This document shows, piece after piece, positions 56,253-64,000 of a stretch of 64,000 nucleotides of DNA (the first letter of the stretch is position 1; each line of letters starts with the position of its first letter). This DNA comes from Chthonomonadaceae bacterium (GTDB lineage Bacteria; Armatimonadota; Chthonomonadetes; Chthonomonadales; Chthonomonadaceae): contig DAIDHN010000007.1 of assembly GCA_027459665.1 (NCBI GenBank), positions 21,307 through 85,306 of the forward strand. Direction: 5' to 3'. Below the pieces are notes generated by a model, which worked only from the letters and a program-made list of their open reading frames with translations, searched no databases and had not been told where the DNA came from. The position numbers were made by a program, and so were the translations under genes.

Positions 56253-58207
56253 GGGTGTTTTTCTCCGGCGCCGCTTTGCATTACTGGCGCATTGGGGTTG
56301 GCAGGCACTGCGTGAGCAGGAGCAGACGGCCTGTGCGAGGCTGCACCGGCTGCACCGCCAGGTTTGCCATGCTGCATAGGCAGCGAACGGTTAGACACGC
56401 CAGACGGTTTACTGGCTGGCCCGCCCATGCCGGCAGGTATGGGCATACGCCTTGGATGATACCCTCGCACCGGTATCCCCTTGAGGATGGGAGGGGGGGA
56501 GAAGTGCGCACCCTGCAGTGCAGGTGCTGGTGCATCTGGCGAGGTAATGAGCAGTGCATGGTTTCGCAAATTCATACGCACCTGCTTTTCTTCTACTTCC
56601 CGCTCATCGCTCACCATAGCAGAAACAGGCAGTGAACTGTCTATCTGCTCCCGGTAATAGGGCACCAGGCGGTTTACTGCCTGGTTCATGCGCCTGGTAA
56701 AGAAGCCGCTGCCCAGGCCCACCCAGAATATAAGGCATGCCAGGGGTAAAACAACTGCCCACTCTGTACGATTCAGGTCTGGCATTTTGCGAATTTCCTC
56801 AAACCGCACCGGCCCCAGCATAATACGCTGGTACCACCAAAGCATATACACCGCTGCCAGTATGGTACCTGCTGCCGCCAGCGCCGTAGGCCAGTATCCG
56901 CCTACCGAGTGCGATATACTTGAAACCCAGCTGCCCAGCAGCACCGGAAATTCTCCGGCAAACCCACTGAAAAATGGAACTGCAATGCTTCCCAGCGTTG
57001 CAATCAGCATCATGGTAGAGAGCATGGGCAGTACCTTCTTCACGCCCCCAAAATCTGCAATATCCGTACTGCCCCGCCTCTCGGTCAGCATGCCCAGCAG
57101 CAAAAAGAGCATGGGTGTAAAAATACCGTGGTTAAAGTTTTGCAGCAGTGCGCCCATCATGCCTATGCGTGTGAAGGTAAATATGCCCAGCACCACAAAC
57201 CCCAGGTGCGCCACACTGGAAAAAGCAATAACGCGGCGTGCATCGGTTTGCACCGCTGCAACCAGCGAGCCATAGATTATAGAACACACTGCCAGTACAA
57301 TGAAAAGGGGCGCCATGTTTTGTGCCTGCTGTGGAAAGATGGGAATGGCAATGCGCACAAAACCATATATTCCCATTTTCAGCAGCACCAGCGCTACGCT
57401 TCCCACCACAGGCGCTTCGGCATAGGCATCGGGCAGCCACGAGTGAAAGGGAAACAGCGCAGTTTTGATAGAAAATGCCAGTGCAAATGCTGCAAACATC
57501 CAAAACAGCGCCTGTGAAGGCAGGTGGCGCAGTGCAATACCTGCCGCAGAGCTGGAACTGGAGAGGGCAGCTATGTTGAATGTACCCGTGTAGTGGTACA
57601 GGGCTACTATGGCCAACAGCATAAGCACACTGCCCACAAAAGTGTAAAGAAAGAAACGTATTGCAGCAGATGCGCGCCGGGCGCCGCCAAACATGCCTAC
57701 CAGCAGATAGGTGGGAATGAGTGATGCCTCAAAAAAGAGATAGAAAAGCACAAGGTTTTGGGCGCAGTACACACCTACCAGTGCCGACTCAAGCAAAAGC
57801 AGCAGAGCCAGACGTTCTTTCAGGCGTTCATTGCTGCGAGTTGCATACAGCAGGGTAAGCGATATTACAAAAGTAGAAAGCAATGTTAGCAGCAGGCTTA
57901 TGCCATCTATGCCCATATGGTAGTTAACCCACTGTCCATTGCCCAGGGGTATCCAGTGCAGTTTTTCGTTGAACTGCATGTATGCCTGAGAGTGGGTAGC
58001 ATAAAACGCCATCATGCCCACGGCGCATAGAAACGCCAGCAGACCTGTAATCAGCGCAGTTCCGCACAGCAGCATACGCTGAACACCGCCTACCACCGAC
58101 TGCTCGCTGCCTTCCGCTGTCGCCGTTGTGCCGGGCAGCAGTATTACAATAAGCGCCCCCAGCAGAGGCGCCGCCACCATCAGGCTGATCAATCCTGTCA
58201 GTTGCAT
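56249..58207 (-). CDS. nuoM: NADH-quinone oxidoreductase subunit M with an extra C-terminal tail
   Basis: 652 residues, about 140 longer than usual. The family core (~1-505) has YHMGIDGISLLLTLLSTFV, FEASLIPTYLLVGMFGG, FPFHSWLPDAYAEAPVVGSV and VQTDARRVIAFSSVAHLGFV. The tail after the last helix starts with RMNQAVNRLVPYYREQ and continues as a Pro/Gly/Met/His-rich segment (PIPAGMGGPASKPSG, NRSLPMQHGKPGGAAG) without helices, so it should hang on the inside or outside of the membrane as a flexible arm. Its wording resembles the tail of the ACIII-linked protein at 17965-18699. The gene lies 13 bases after nuoL and overlaps nuoN by four. Confidence 0.95.
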   Translation of the reverse strand: MQLTGLISLMVAAPLLGALIVILLPGTTATAEGSEQSVVGGVQRMLLCGTALITGLLAFLCAVGMMAFYATHSQAYMQFNEKLHWIPLGNGQWVNYHMGIDGISLLLTLLSTFVISLTLLYATRSNERLKERLALLLLLESALVGVYCAQNLVLFYLFFEASLIPTYLLVGMFGGARRASAAIRFFLYTFVGSVLMLLAIVALYHYTGTFNIAALSSSSSAAGIALRHLPSQALFWMFAAFALAFSIKTALFPFHSWLPDAYAEAPVVGSVALVLLKMGIYGFVRIAIPIFPQQAQNMAPLFIVLAVCSIIYGSLVAAVQTDARRVIAFSSVAHLGFVVLGIFTFTRIGMMGALLQNFNHGIFTPMLFLLLGMLTERRGSTDIADFGGVKKVLPMLSTMMLIATLGSIAVPFFSGFAGEFPVLLGSWVSSISHSVGGYWPTALAAAGTILAAVYMLWWYQRIMLGPVRFEEIRKMPDLNRTEWAVVLPLACLIFWVGLGSGFFTRRMNQAVNRLVPYYREQIDSSLPVSAMVSDEREVEEKQVRMNLRNHALLITSPDAPAPALQGAHFSPPPILKGIPVRGYHPRRMPIPAGMGGPASKPSGVSNRSLPMQHGKPGGAAGAASHRPSAPAHAVPANPNAPVMQSGAGEKHP

Positions 58208-58220
58208 AAAGAGTAGCCTC

Positions 58221-60284
58221 TCAATGTTGCATCACCCGCACAAGCAGGCCAAGTACCAGTGTTACCATGCCTGCCAGCATTACCAGTGCATAGTTGCGCG
58301 CATTGCCCGTCTGCATTTTTCTTGCTGCCAGGCTCAGCCGGCCAATCAGCGCGGCCGCCCCGGTAGCTGTGCCATTCAGCACATCCTCTTCCAGGCCATG
58401 CCACAGCACCCTGTCGGCCAGCATGCCGCCTGCCCTAAAAAACACCATGTTGTACACGGCATCAAAACCAAAATTAGAACGAAGCAGCCTGTTAAACACG
58501 CTGCTGTCTTTCACCGCATCGGTAGTCAGTTCCCCTGTAGCCATGTGCTGTCTGTACAGCCATGCCGCCAGCCCCAGCCCACCCAGCGCTGCCAAGCTGG
58601 ATATAAGATAACCTGCCAATTTGGGAAAAAGTTCAGGCTGCGGCTGCAAACCTGCCAGCGAGAGCGGGGCAACCGAGGGCGCAAGAAAATTCTTTAGTAA
58701 GTTGCCCCCCGCCGGTCCGTAGGGGCCGGCAAACCAGCCAAAGCCCAGCGCCAGCAGCGCGAGAATGTACAGGGGCTGCATCATGGATGCAGGGGCATTT
58801 GTTACCTTGCCGTGTGCTGCCTCTTCATGATGTTCATGTTCTTCGTTGCTGTGATGCAGTTCTGGCAGCTGCCCATTTACAAACCGCGCATCGGTGTAAA
58901 AGGTCTTCCACATCAGCCGGTTCATGTAGAATGCTGTGATAAAAGCCGTTACCAGCCCGATCAAATACAAAACTGGTCCGCCGCCGAAACATGCCCGTGA
59001 TGCGCTCTCTAAAATGGCATCTTTCGACCAGAAGCCTGAAAGCAGCGGGAAGCCTGCAATAGAGTAGGTGGCGACAATCATTACTCCCCAGGTAGCCGGA
59101 AGCAGTTTTTTGAGGCCGCCCATGCGCCGCATGTCCTGCTGCCCCAGCATTGAGTGAATCACAGCGCCTGCCCCCAGAAAGAGAAGTCCCTTAAAAAAGG
59201 CATGCGTTACCACATGAAACATGCCATCTGAGAAATCCCCTACCCCGCAGGCCAAAAACATGTACCCCAGCTGTGAAATAGTAGAGTACGCCAGCACTTT
59301 TTTGATGTCGGTTTGCGTCAGCGCCATCAGTGCGCCCAGCAGTGCGGTAATTGCGCCTACCCATGCAACTGTTTGCAGTGCTGTTACCGAATGCACGTAG
59401 AGCCAGGAGCAGCGGGTAAGCATTACCACCCCTGCAGTTACCATGGTGGCGGCATGAATGAGAGCCGAAACGGGGGTAGGGCCAGCCATTGCATCTGGCA
59501 GCCATACGAAAAGCGGAATTTGAGCCGACTTGCCGAGTGCGCCTACCAGCAGCAGTAAACAGATAAGGGTAATCATGCCTGCGGGCACCGGGTTTCCGGC
59601 AAGGTCGAGTACTCGTGCGTGAGCAGCCAGGTCCATAACGCCGCGTCCGTCGCGAGTAAAAAACGACAGAGTACCAAATACCGACCAGACTGCCATCATG
59701 CCCAGCGCGAATCCCAGGTCACCCACGCGGTTCACAATAAATGCCTTGTTTCCTGCTTTTGCATTGGCCTCATCGGTAAACCAGAATGAGATCAGCAGAT
59801 ACGAGCAGGTGCCCACTCCTTCCCATCCAACAAACATAAGCAGGAAGTTATCGCCCAGCACTAGCAGCAGCATCATAAATACAAAGAGATTGAAGTAGGT
59901 AAAAAAGCGGCTCACCTCTTTGTCTTCCGCCATATAGCCTGCTGCATACACATGAATCAGGCCGCCTACTCCTGTTATAATGAGGGCCATGAGCAGAGAG
60001 AGCGGGTCGAGCACCAGGTTGAAATCAACGCGCAGCCCGCCGTACCTGGTAAACCACGGTTCAAGCAGCGGCGTGCCTGGTATAAGCGGCACCAGCGTGC
60101 GTGCATGTGTTTGGAAGAGAACCGCCAGCGCAAAAACAAACGCCAGCAGCACCACTCCCGGCGCAATCAGCGAGACCGCCTTTTTCTGCACTTTGGGGTC
60201 TTTGATGACCAACCCCGACGCAGCGCAGAAGAGAAATCCCAGCAGCGGCAGCCAGAGAACAAGTTGTGGGAGAATGTTTTGCAT
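58221..60284 (-). CDS. nuoL: NADH-quinone oxidoreductase subunit L
   Basis: A 687-residue antiporter-like subunit with the long lateral helix at its C-terminus. Recognisable parts are LLMFVGWEGVGTCSYLLISF, NKAFIVNRVGDLGFALG, IPLFVWLPDAMAGPTPVSAL, IHAATMVTAGVVMLTR and LTQTDIKKVLAYSTISQLGY. A His/Glu-rich loop (HHSNEEHEHHEEAAHG, about residue 480) lies between late helices. It is the distal proton-pumping subunit. It follows nuoK by 28 bases. Confidence 0.97.
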   Translation of the reverse strand: MQNILPQLVLWLPLLGFLFCAASGLVIKDPKVQKKAVSLIAPGVVLLAFVFALAVLFQTHARTLVPLIPGTPLLEPWFTRYGGLRVDFNLVLDPLSLLMALIITGVGGLIHVYAAGYMAEDKEVSRFFTYFNLFVFMMLLLVLGDNFLLMFVGWEGVGTCSYLLISFWFTDEANAKAGNKAFIVNRVGDLGFALGMMAVWSVFGTLSFFTRDGRGVMDLAAHARVLDLAGNPVPAGMITLICLLLLVGALGKSAQIPLFVWLPDAMAGPTPVSALIHAATMVTAGVVMLTRCSWLYVHSVTALQTVAWVGAITALLGALMALTQTDIKKVLAYSTISQLGYMFLACGVGDFSDGMFHVVTHAFFKGLLFLGAGAVIHSMLGQQDMRRMGGLKKLLPATWGVMIVATYSIAGFPLLSGFWSKDAILESASRACFGGGPVLYLIGLVTAFITAFYMNRLMWKTFYTDARFVNGQLPELHHSNEEHEHHEEAAHGKVTNAPASMMQPLYILALLALGFGWFAGPYGPAGGNLLKNFLAPSVAPLSLAGLQPQPELFPKLAGYLISSLAALGGLGLAAWLYRQHMATGELTTDAVKDSSVFNRLLRSNFGFDAVYNMVFFRAGGMLADRVLWHGLEEDVLNGTATGAAALIGRLSLAARKMQTGNARNYALVMLAGMVTLVLGLLVRVMQH

Positions 60285-60312
60285 GATATTTAGTAAAGAA
60301 TTCCCTTTCGCC

Positions 60313-60615
60313 CTACGATTTCATCAGGTTTGCATCATCCACCACAATAGATTCTCTGGTACGGAAGATAGCTACGATAATGCCCAGCCCTACCGAGACT
60401 TCGGCGGCGGCTACGGCCAGCGAAAAGATAACGTACATCTGCCCATTCATCTGCCCAAAATACCGCCCCAGCGCTATGAAAGTAAGATTTACTGCATTCA
60501 GCATCAACTCTATGCACATGAATGTTTGTATGGGGTTTTTCTTTATCAGCACCCCTACAGCCCCAATGGTGAAGAGTAGTGCAGACAGAATGAGATAGTA
60601 GCTAACAGGAAGCAT
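60313..60615 (-). CDS. nuoK: NADH-quinone oxidoreductase subunit K
   Basis: I start at the ATG at 60615, two bases past the nuoJ stop (100 residues, the normal size). Three membrane helices are present, with the conserved Glu in [16 protein letters not shown] and the second in [20 protein letters not shown]. These two acidic residues in the membrane take part in proton movement. The larger frame upstream is the end of nuoJ in another frame. Confidence 0.96.
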   Translation of the reverse strand: MLPVSYYLILSALLFTIGAVGVLIKKNPIQTFMCIELMLNAVNLTFIALGRYFGQMNGQMYVIFSLAVAAAEVSVGLGIIVAIFRTRESIVVDDANLMKS

Positions 60616-60616
60616 T

Positions 60617-61150
60617 TTATGATCCCTCTGTTTCAGCAGGTTGTTTGCGCGCAAGCACAATTGCCCCCACCACTGCAATCAGCAGCAGAATAGAGGTGGC
60701 TTCAAATGGAAACAGCCACGGCTGATGAGGGCTGTAGAGCGAGTAGCCGATTTGCTGCACAGTGCCCAGCCCGTGAAGATGTTTTGCAGAGATAGGAGCA
60801 GCCGGAAGGTTTTGAAACACCCCTGCTGCTACCAGACCTACCAGAAACACTCCTGCCAGAGCAATAGCAAGTACAGTTTGCATTGAGCGCGGCTGTTCGG
60901 GCAGGGCAGGCGCCCCCAAATTGAGCAGCATAATAACAAAAAGAAACAGAACCATCACCGCCCCTGCATACACCACAACCTGTACCGCAGCAATAAACTG
61001 TGCAGAAAGGGTGATGTACATCACGGCAAGGCTCAGCATGGTAAGCACCAGAGCCAGTGCGCTTCGTACCGGGTTAGAGCTGCCTACCATCACCAGTGAG
61101 GAGATGATGCATATTGCAGCAAGAACCCAGAAAAGAATCTGTGCGAACAT
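60617..61150 (-). CDS. nuoJ: NADH-quinone oxidoreductase subunit J
   Basis: 177 residues with five membrane helices: [20 protein letters not shown] at the start, the conserved [20 protein letters not shown] in the middle and [17 protein letters not shown] near the end. The loop between helices 4 and 5 is typical ([16 protein letters not shown]). It is 9 bases from nuoH. In most operons nuoI stands between H and J; here nothing fits in the gap. Confidence 0.96.
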   Translation of the reverse strand: MFAQILFWVLAAICIISSLVMVGSSNPVRSALALVLTMLSLAVMYITLSAQFIAAVQVVVYAGAVMVLFLFVIMLLNLGAPALPEQPRSMQTVLAIALAGVFLVGLVAAGVFQNLPAAPISAKHLHGLGTVQQIGYSLYSPHQPWLFPFEATSILLLIAVVGAIVLARKQPAETEGS

Positions 61151-61159
61151 TGTGCCTCC

Positions 61160-62371
61160 TCAGCGTCCGGCCATTGTTTGTGCAGCACTTGCAGGTTTGG
61201 GCAGCAGCGATAGATTGCTCTGGCGCAGCGTACTGTAGCCTGCCAGCAGAAAAAGCCAGACAAGCGCCAGAGGGAGCATTTTTTTCCAGCCCAGGTTCAT
61301 CAGCGCATCATAGCGAAGTCTGGGCAGCGTGGCGCGCAGCCATACGTAGAAGAAAATGCCCATCATCACTTTCAGGCCATACCACACGAAACCTGGCACA
61401 AACGTGAATGGAAAACAGTTGAATGGCGGAAGCCAGCCGCCCCAGAACACCGATGCATTCAGGCCGCACACAACAAGCATGTTAACATACTCACCTGCAA
61501 AAAATGCTGCAAATTTCATGGCAGAGTACTCGGTATGAAAGCCTGCCACCAGTTCAGACTCTGCTTCGGGCAGATCAAACGGCGCCCGGTTGGTTTCGGC
61601 AATCATGGCGATGGTGTAAAGCAGCACAGGCACAATGAGCGACTGCAGCCAGTACCAGGAAAAAATACTTCCTTTTAGAAAAACAGGCAGGAAGTGCAGC
61701 CCAAATGGGTAACTGTTTTGCGCCTCTACAATGCCGCTCAGCTTTACCGTGCCTGCCAGCACAACCACGCAAAGCAGTGAAAGCCCCATAGCCAATTCGT
61801 AGCTGATCACCTGCGCAGAGGCCCTCAGCCCGCCAATTAGCGCATATTTATTGTTGGACGACCACCCTGCCAGCACCAGTCCGTACACGCTTACCGAAGA
61901 GGCCGCCAGCATGTAGAGCAAGCCAATGTTTACGTTTCCTACCGTAAGCGGTACGCTGAACAGATGTCCGTCTGCCGCCCGAAACCCAACCGACCCCAAT
62001 GGCAGCACAGCTCCTGCCGCGAGTGCCACAAACATGGTGATAAAGGGAGCGAGGTAGTAAATTCGCACATCTATGTTGGCTGGCTGCAGGTCTTCTTTGA
62101 AGAAGAGTTTGAGTACATCTGCCACGGGCTGCACCAGTCCGCGAGGGCCAAGTCGGTTGGGGCCAGACCTGTCTTGCATCAGGCTCACCACTACTCTTTC
62201 AATCCAGATGAGCAGGGGCAGGGTTCCCAGTGTAAATGCGAGCAGCATCACCAGCGCCAGGTAGGGCACCAGTGCGGGCAAATGAATGCCATGCCAGTAC
62301 TCAGGGAAAATAAATGCCTGATACAAACCATTGCGCAGATGTTGCCATGCTTCTGTAAGGTTATCCAGCAT
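61160..62371 (-). CDS. nuoH: NADH-quinone oxidoreductase subunit H
   Basis: 403 residues. The subunit forms much of the quinone chamber and connects it to the proton channels. Family signatures are LIWIERVVVSLMQDRSGPNR, LVQPVADVLKLFFKEDLQP, SVYGLVLAGWSSNNKYALIG and AETNRAPFDLPEAESELVAG. The usual ending RYDALMNLGWKKMLPLAL is present, with a short extra tail. It is 45 bases after nuoG. Confidence 0.97.
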   Translation of the reverse strand: MLDNLTEAWQHLRNGLYQAFIFPEYWHGIHLPALVPYLALVMLLAFTLGTLPLLIWIERVVVSLMQDRSGPNRLGPRGLVQPVADVLKLFFKEDLQPANIDVRIYYLAPFITMFVALAAGAVLPLGSVGFRAADGHLFSVPLTVGNVNIGLLYMLAASSVSVYGLVLAGWSSNNKYALIGGLRASAQVISYELAMGLSLLCVVVLAGTVKLSGIVEAQNSYPFGLHFLPVFLKGSIFSWYWLQSLIVPVLLYTIAMIAETNRAPFDLPEAESELVAGFHTEYSAMKFAAFFAGEYVNMLVVCGLNASVFWGGWLPPFNCFPFTFVPGFVWYGLKVMMGIFFYVWLRATLPRLRYDALMNLGWKKMLPLALVWLFLLAGYSTLRQSNLSLLPKPASAAQTMAGR

Positions 62372-62416
62372 CTCCGCTCCTGAACAGTAAATTGGGAAAC
62401 AGCATCACATTCACAT

Positions 62417-64000
62417 TCAGTTCTCCGCCACATATTCTACTGGCGCCAGTATAGGTTTTCTGTCGTGGTTTGTAAGGTAAGCGCGCAGCACGCCGTTTTG
62501 TCCTGCCGCTTTCGGCGTAACGTTCTGGTAAAGTGGTACGGAGGCAGCAATTTCGCACAGAATGCTGCGCGGCGAGAATGCAGGCGCCTGCCCTGTAAGC
62601 ATGGCCAGCATCTCTGCAAAAATCATCCAGTCTGGCCGGGCTTCTCCCTGAGGTTGAAATGCGCGCAGAATACGCTGCACCCTGCCTTCGCAGTTGGTAT
62701 AGGTGCCTTCTTTTTCTGCCATCGAGGCAGCGGGCAGCACAAGGTCGGCCTGTTGCGCAGTTTCGGTTAGTTCCAGTTCATTTACCACTACAAAAGAACA
62801 GTTTTGCAGCGCTCTCTTCACCAGGGTGGCATCGTGGTATTTTTGCACCAGGTCTGCCCCTGCAACCCAGAGCATTTGCAGCGTGCCTTCTGCAGCGGCT
62901 TCCAGCATTTGCTGCGTATTCATTCCCGGCTGCTGCAGGGGTACATATCCCGGTGCGCAGTCTGGCAGCATTCCCATATCCATGGCTCCCAGAGTATTGC
63001 ATTCCAGCCCTGGCACATTGAGTTGAAAAGAATTGCCCGTAACTGCCAGCAGGTTGCCCAGCGCTGCAACAATGTCGGGGTAATGTGCATGTTCTGTTAC
63101 CGTGCGTCCCGCCACTACTGCCATTGGGTTCTGCAGAAGCATCTCAGCTGCCGCCAGCAGTTGTTCAGGTGCAAGCCCAGTAATTTTCGCGGTTTTTTCT
63201 GGCGTGCATTTCACCAGGCTTTTCTGCAGCGCACCAGCATCTACACCGGCATCAGGCAGTCTGCCTCCTGCCAGCAGTATATGAAGCAGCCCATTGATCA
63301 GCGCAACTTCGGTACCGGGCTTGTACACCAGCGTGCCTTCGGCAAAATCTGAAACAGAAGTAACATCCGGCGTAATGTGATCTGAAGCAAACAGCACTTT
63401 TGCGCCTCGAAAGCGCCATGCCTTGCGAATGCGCAGAAACAAAATAGGCTGCTCTTCCTGCAGGTCTGCGCCCAGCACAAACAGGGTTTGCATTTTCTCA
63501 AGCTGTGCAATTGTGCTGCCCATGCTGTGAAAACCAAATCGATTGTACAACGGTGCAGCCGATGGCCCCTGGTAGCGCCCGGTGCGTGAATCTATGTGAC
63601 TGGTGCCAATGCCCTGGCGAAGCAGCTTCTGAAACAAAAAATTGTCTTCATTGGTGCAGCGTGCCCCGCCAATTCCCCCTACGCTCTTCCCTGCCCTGCG
63701 CAGGTTTTCGCGCAGCAGGGTGTATGCTTCCGCCCATGAGACGGGAACAAGCGCTCCGTTTTTGCGTGCAAGCGGCTGTTTGAGGCGGTTTGGGCCTGAA
63801 ACGTAATCATGACCAAATTTGCCTCTGTCGCACGTCCACTCTTCATTCACCTCTTCGTTCAGGCGTGCATTCACTCTCTGCAGGGCATCCATGCGCACAT
63901 CCAGTTTGATGTTGCAGCCATTTGAACACTTTGAGCAAACAGAGGGGCAGGTAACCAGGTCCCACGGTCTGGCATGAAACCGGTAATTTCGCGAGGTAAG
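62417..64000 (-). CDS. nuoG: NADH-quinone oxidoreductase subunit G (N-terminus beyond window edge)
   Basis: The frame is open to the right edge and has lost its N-terminal [2Fe-2S]/[4Fe-4S] region (528 codons visible). The visible part begins in the molybdopterin-oxidoreductase-like domain with the Fe-S motif CPSVCSKCSNGC and continues with DRGKFGHDYVSGPNRLKQPL and GGARCTNEDNFLFQKLLRQG. Later landmarks are EEQPILFLRIRKAWRF, TVTEHAHYPDIVAALGNLL and QADLVLPAASMAEKEGTYTN, the last being typical of this family. The extra Cys-rich N4/N7-like cluster is kept in some bacteria. NuoG carries electrons from NuoF to NuoI, so the missing nuoI is notable. NuoE/F should lie beyond the edge. Confidence 0.94.
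   Translation of the reverse strand, partial: LTSRNYRFHARPWDLVTCPSVCSKCSNGCNIKLDVRMDALQRVNARLNEEVNEEWTCDRGKFGHDYVSGPNRLKQPLARKNGALVPVSWAEAYTLLRENLRRAGKSVGGIGGARCTNEDNFLFQKLLRQGIGTSHIDSRTGRYQGPSAAPLYNRFGFHSMGSTIAQLEKMQTLFVLGADLQEEQPILFLRIRKAWRFRGAKVLFASDHITPDVTSVSDFAEGTLVYKPGTEVALINGLLHILLAGGRLPDAGVDAGALQKSLVKCTPEKTAKITGLAPEQLLAAAEMLLQNPMAVVAGRTVTEHAHYPDIVAALGNLLAVTGNSFQLNVPGLECNTLGAMDMGMLPDCAPGYVPLQQPGMNTQQMLEAAAEGTLQMLWVAGADLVQKYHDATLVKRALQNCSFVVVNELELTETAQQADLVLPAASMAEKEGTYTNCEGRVQRILRAFQPQGEARPDWMIFAEMLAMLTGQAPAFSPRSILCEIAASVPLYQNVTPKAAGQNGVLRAYLTNHDRKPILAPVEYVAEN

Overview
The window reads as ordinary chromosome of a diderm, aerobic, chemo-organotrophic bacterium. Gram-negative-type envelope genes support this: a TonB-dependent receptor, a small beta-barrel protein ending in Phe, and several lipoproteins. 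The best taxonomic clue is a DUF1559-type prepilin-like protein with the N-terminal pattern FPVFAQAREKAR, paired with a LacI regulator. That wording is typical of Armatimonadota (Chthonomonas relatives). The assignment is inferred from protein style only; no rRNA or ribosomal protein gene is present. I see no insertion sequence, prophage, CRISPR array or tRNA.

Layout. 1-12977 carries mostly plus-strand genes: a membrane-anchored protein cut by the left edge (minus strand), pgi, a secreted beta-propeller protein, a small outer-membrane barrel, a candidate structured RNA, a sigma-70 family factor, and argS followed by an ASCH-domain gene and a large secreted glycosidase-like protein. 13071-26519 is one long minus-strand respiratory operon: Alternative Complex III (actABCDEF), a repeat-tailed membrane protein, a SCO copper chaperone and a caa3-type cytochrome oxidase (ctaC, D, E, F). 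Its promoter lies near 26760. 26895-34664 is a pentose/xylan region: a GH52 beta-xylosidase, a small lipoprotein, a prepilin-like protein, a LacI regulator and, beyond ksgA and a G5/3D-domain gene, a class I xylose isomerase.

35015-39369 encodes exported proteins: a TPR protein, a PEP-CTERM protein and an Ig-like lipoprotein. 39604-45960 holds a tightly overlapped DUF2344 / RNase E/G / FAD-oxidoreductase operon, a small Cys-rich exported protein and a polytopic membrane protein divergent from ruvB (46015-47058). 47101-54213 is a four-gene signalling unit: ABC-type periplasmic binding protein, histidine kinase, REC-GGDEF-HD-GYP regulator and TonB-dependent receptor. 54377-64000 is the distal part of a nuo (complex I) operon, G-H-J-K-L-M-N, with nuoI absent from its usual place.

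Together the genes describe an aerobic respiratory chain (complex I to quinol to ACIII to caa3 oxidase) in a plant-polysaccharide degrader. The most unusual points are the sensory/c-di-GMP/TonB unit without any ABC permease, the nuoI gap, the low-complexity tails shared by NuoM and the ACIII-linked protein, the degenerate HIGH motif of ArgRS, an acidic insertion in RNase E/G, and the structured RNA candidate at about 6590-6790.
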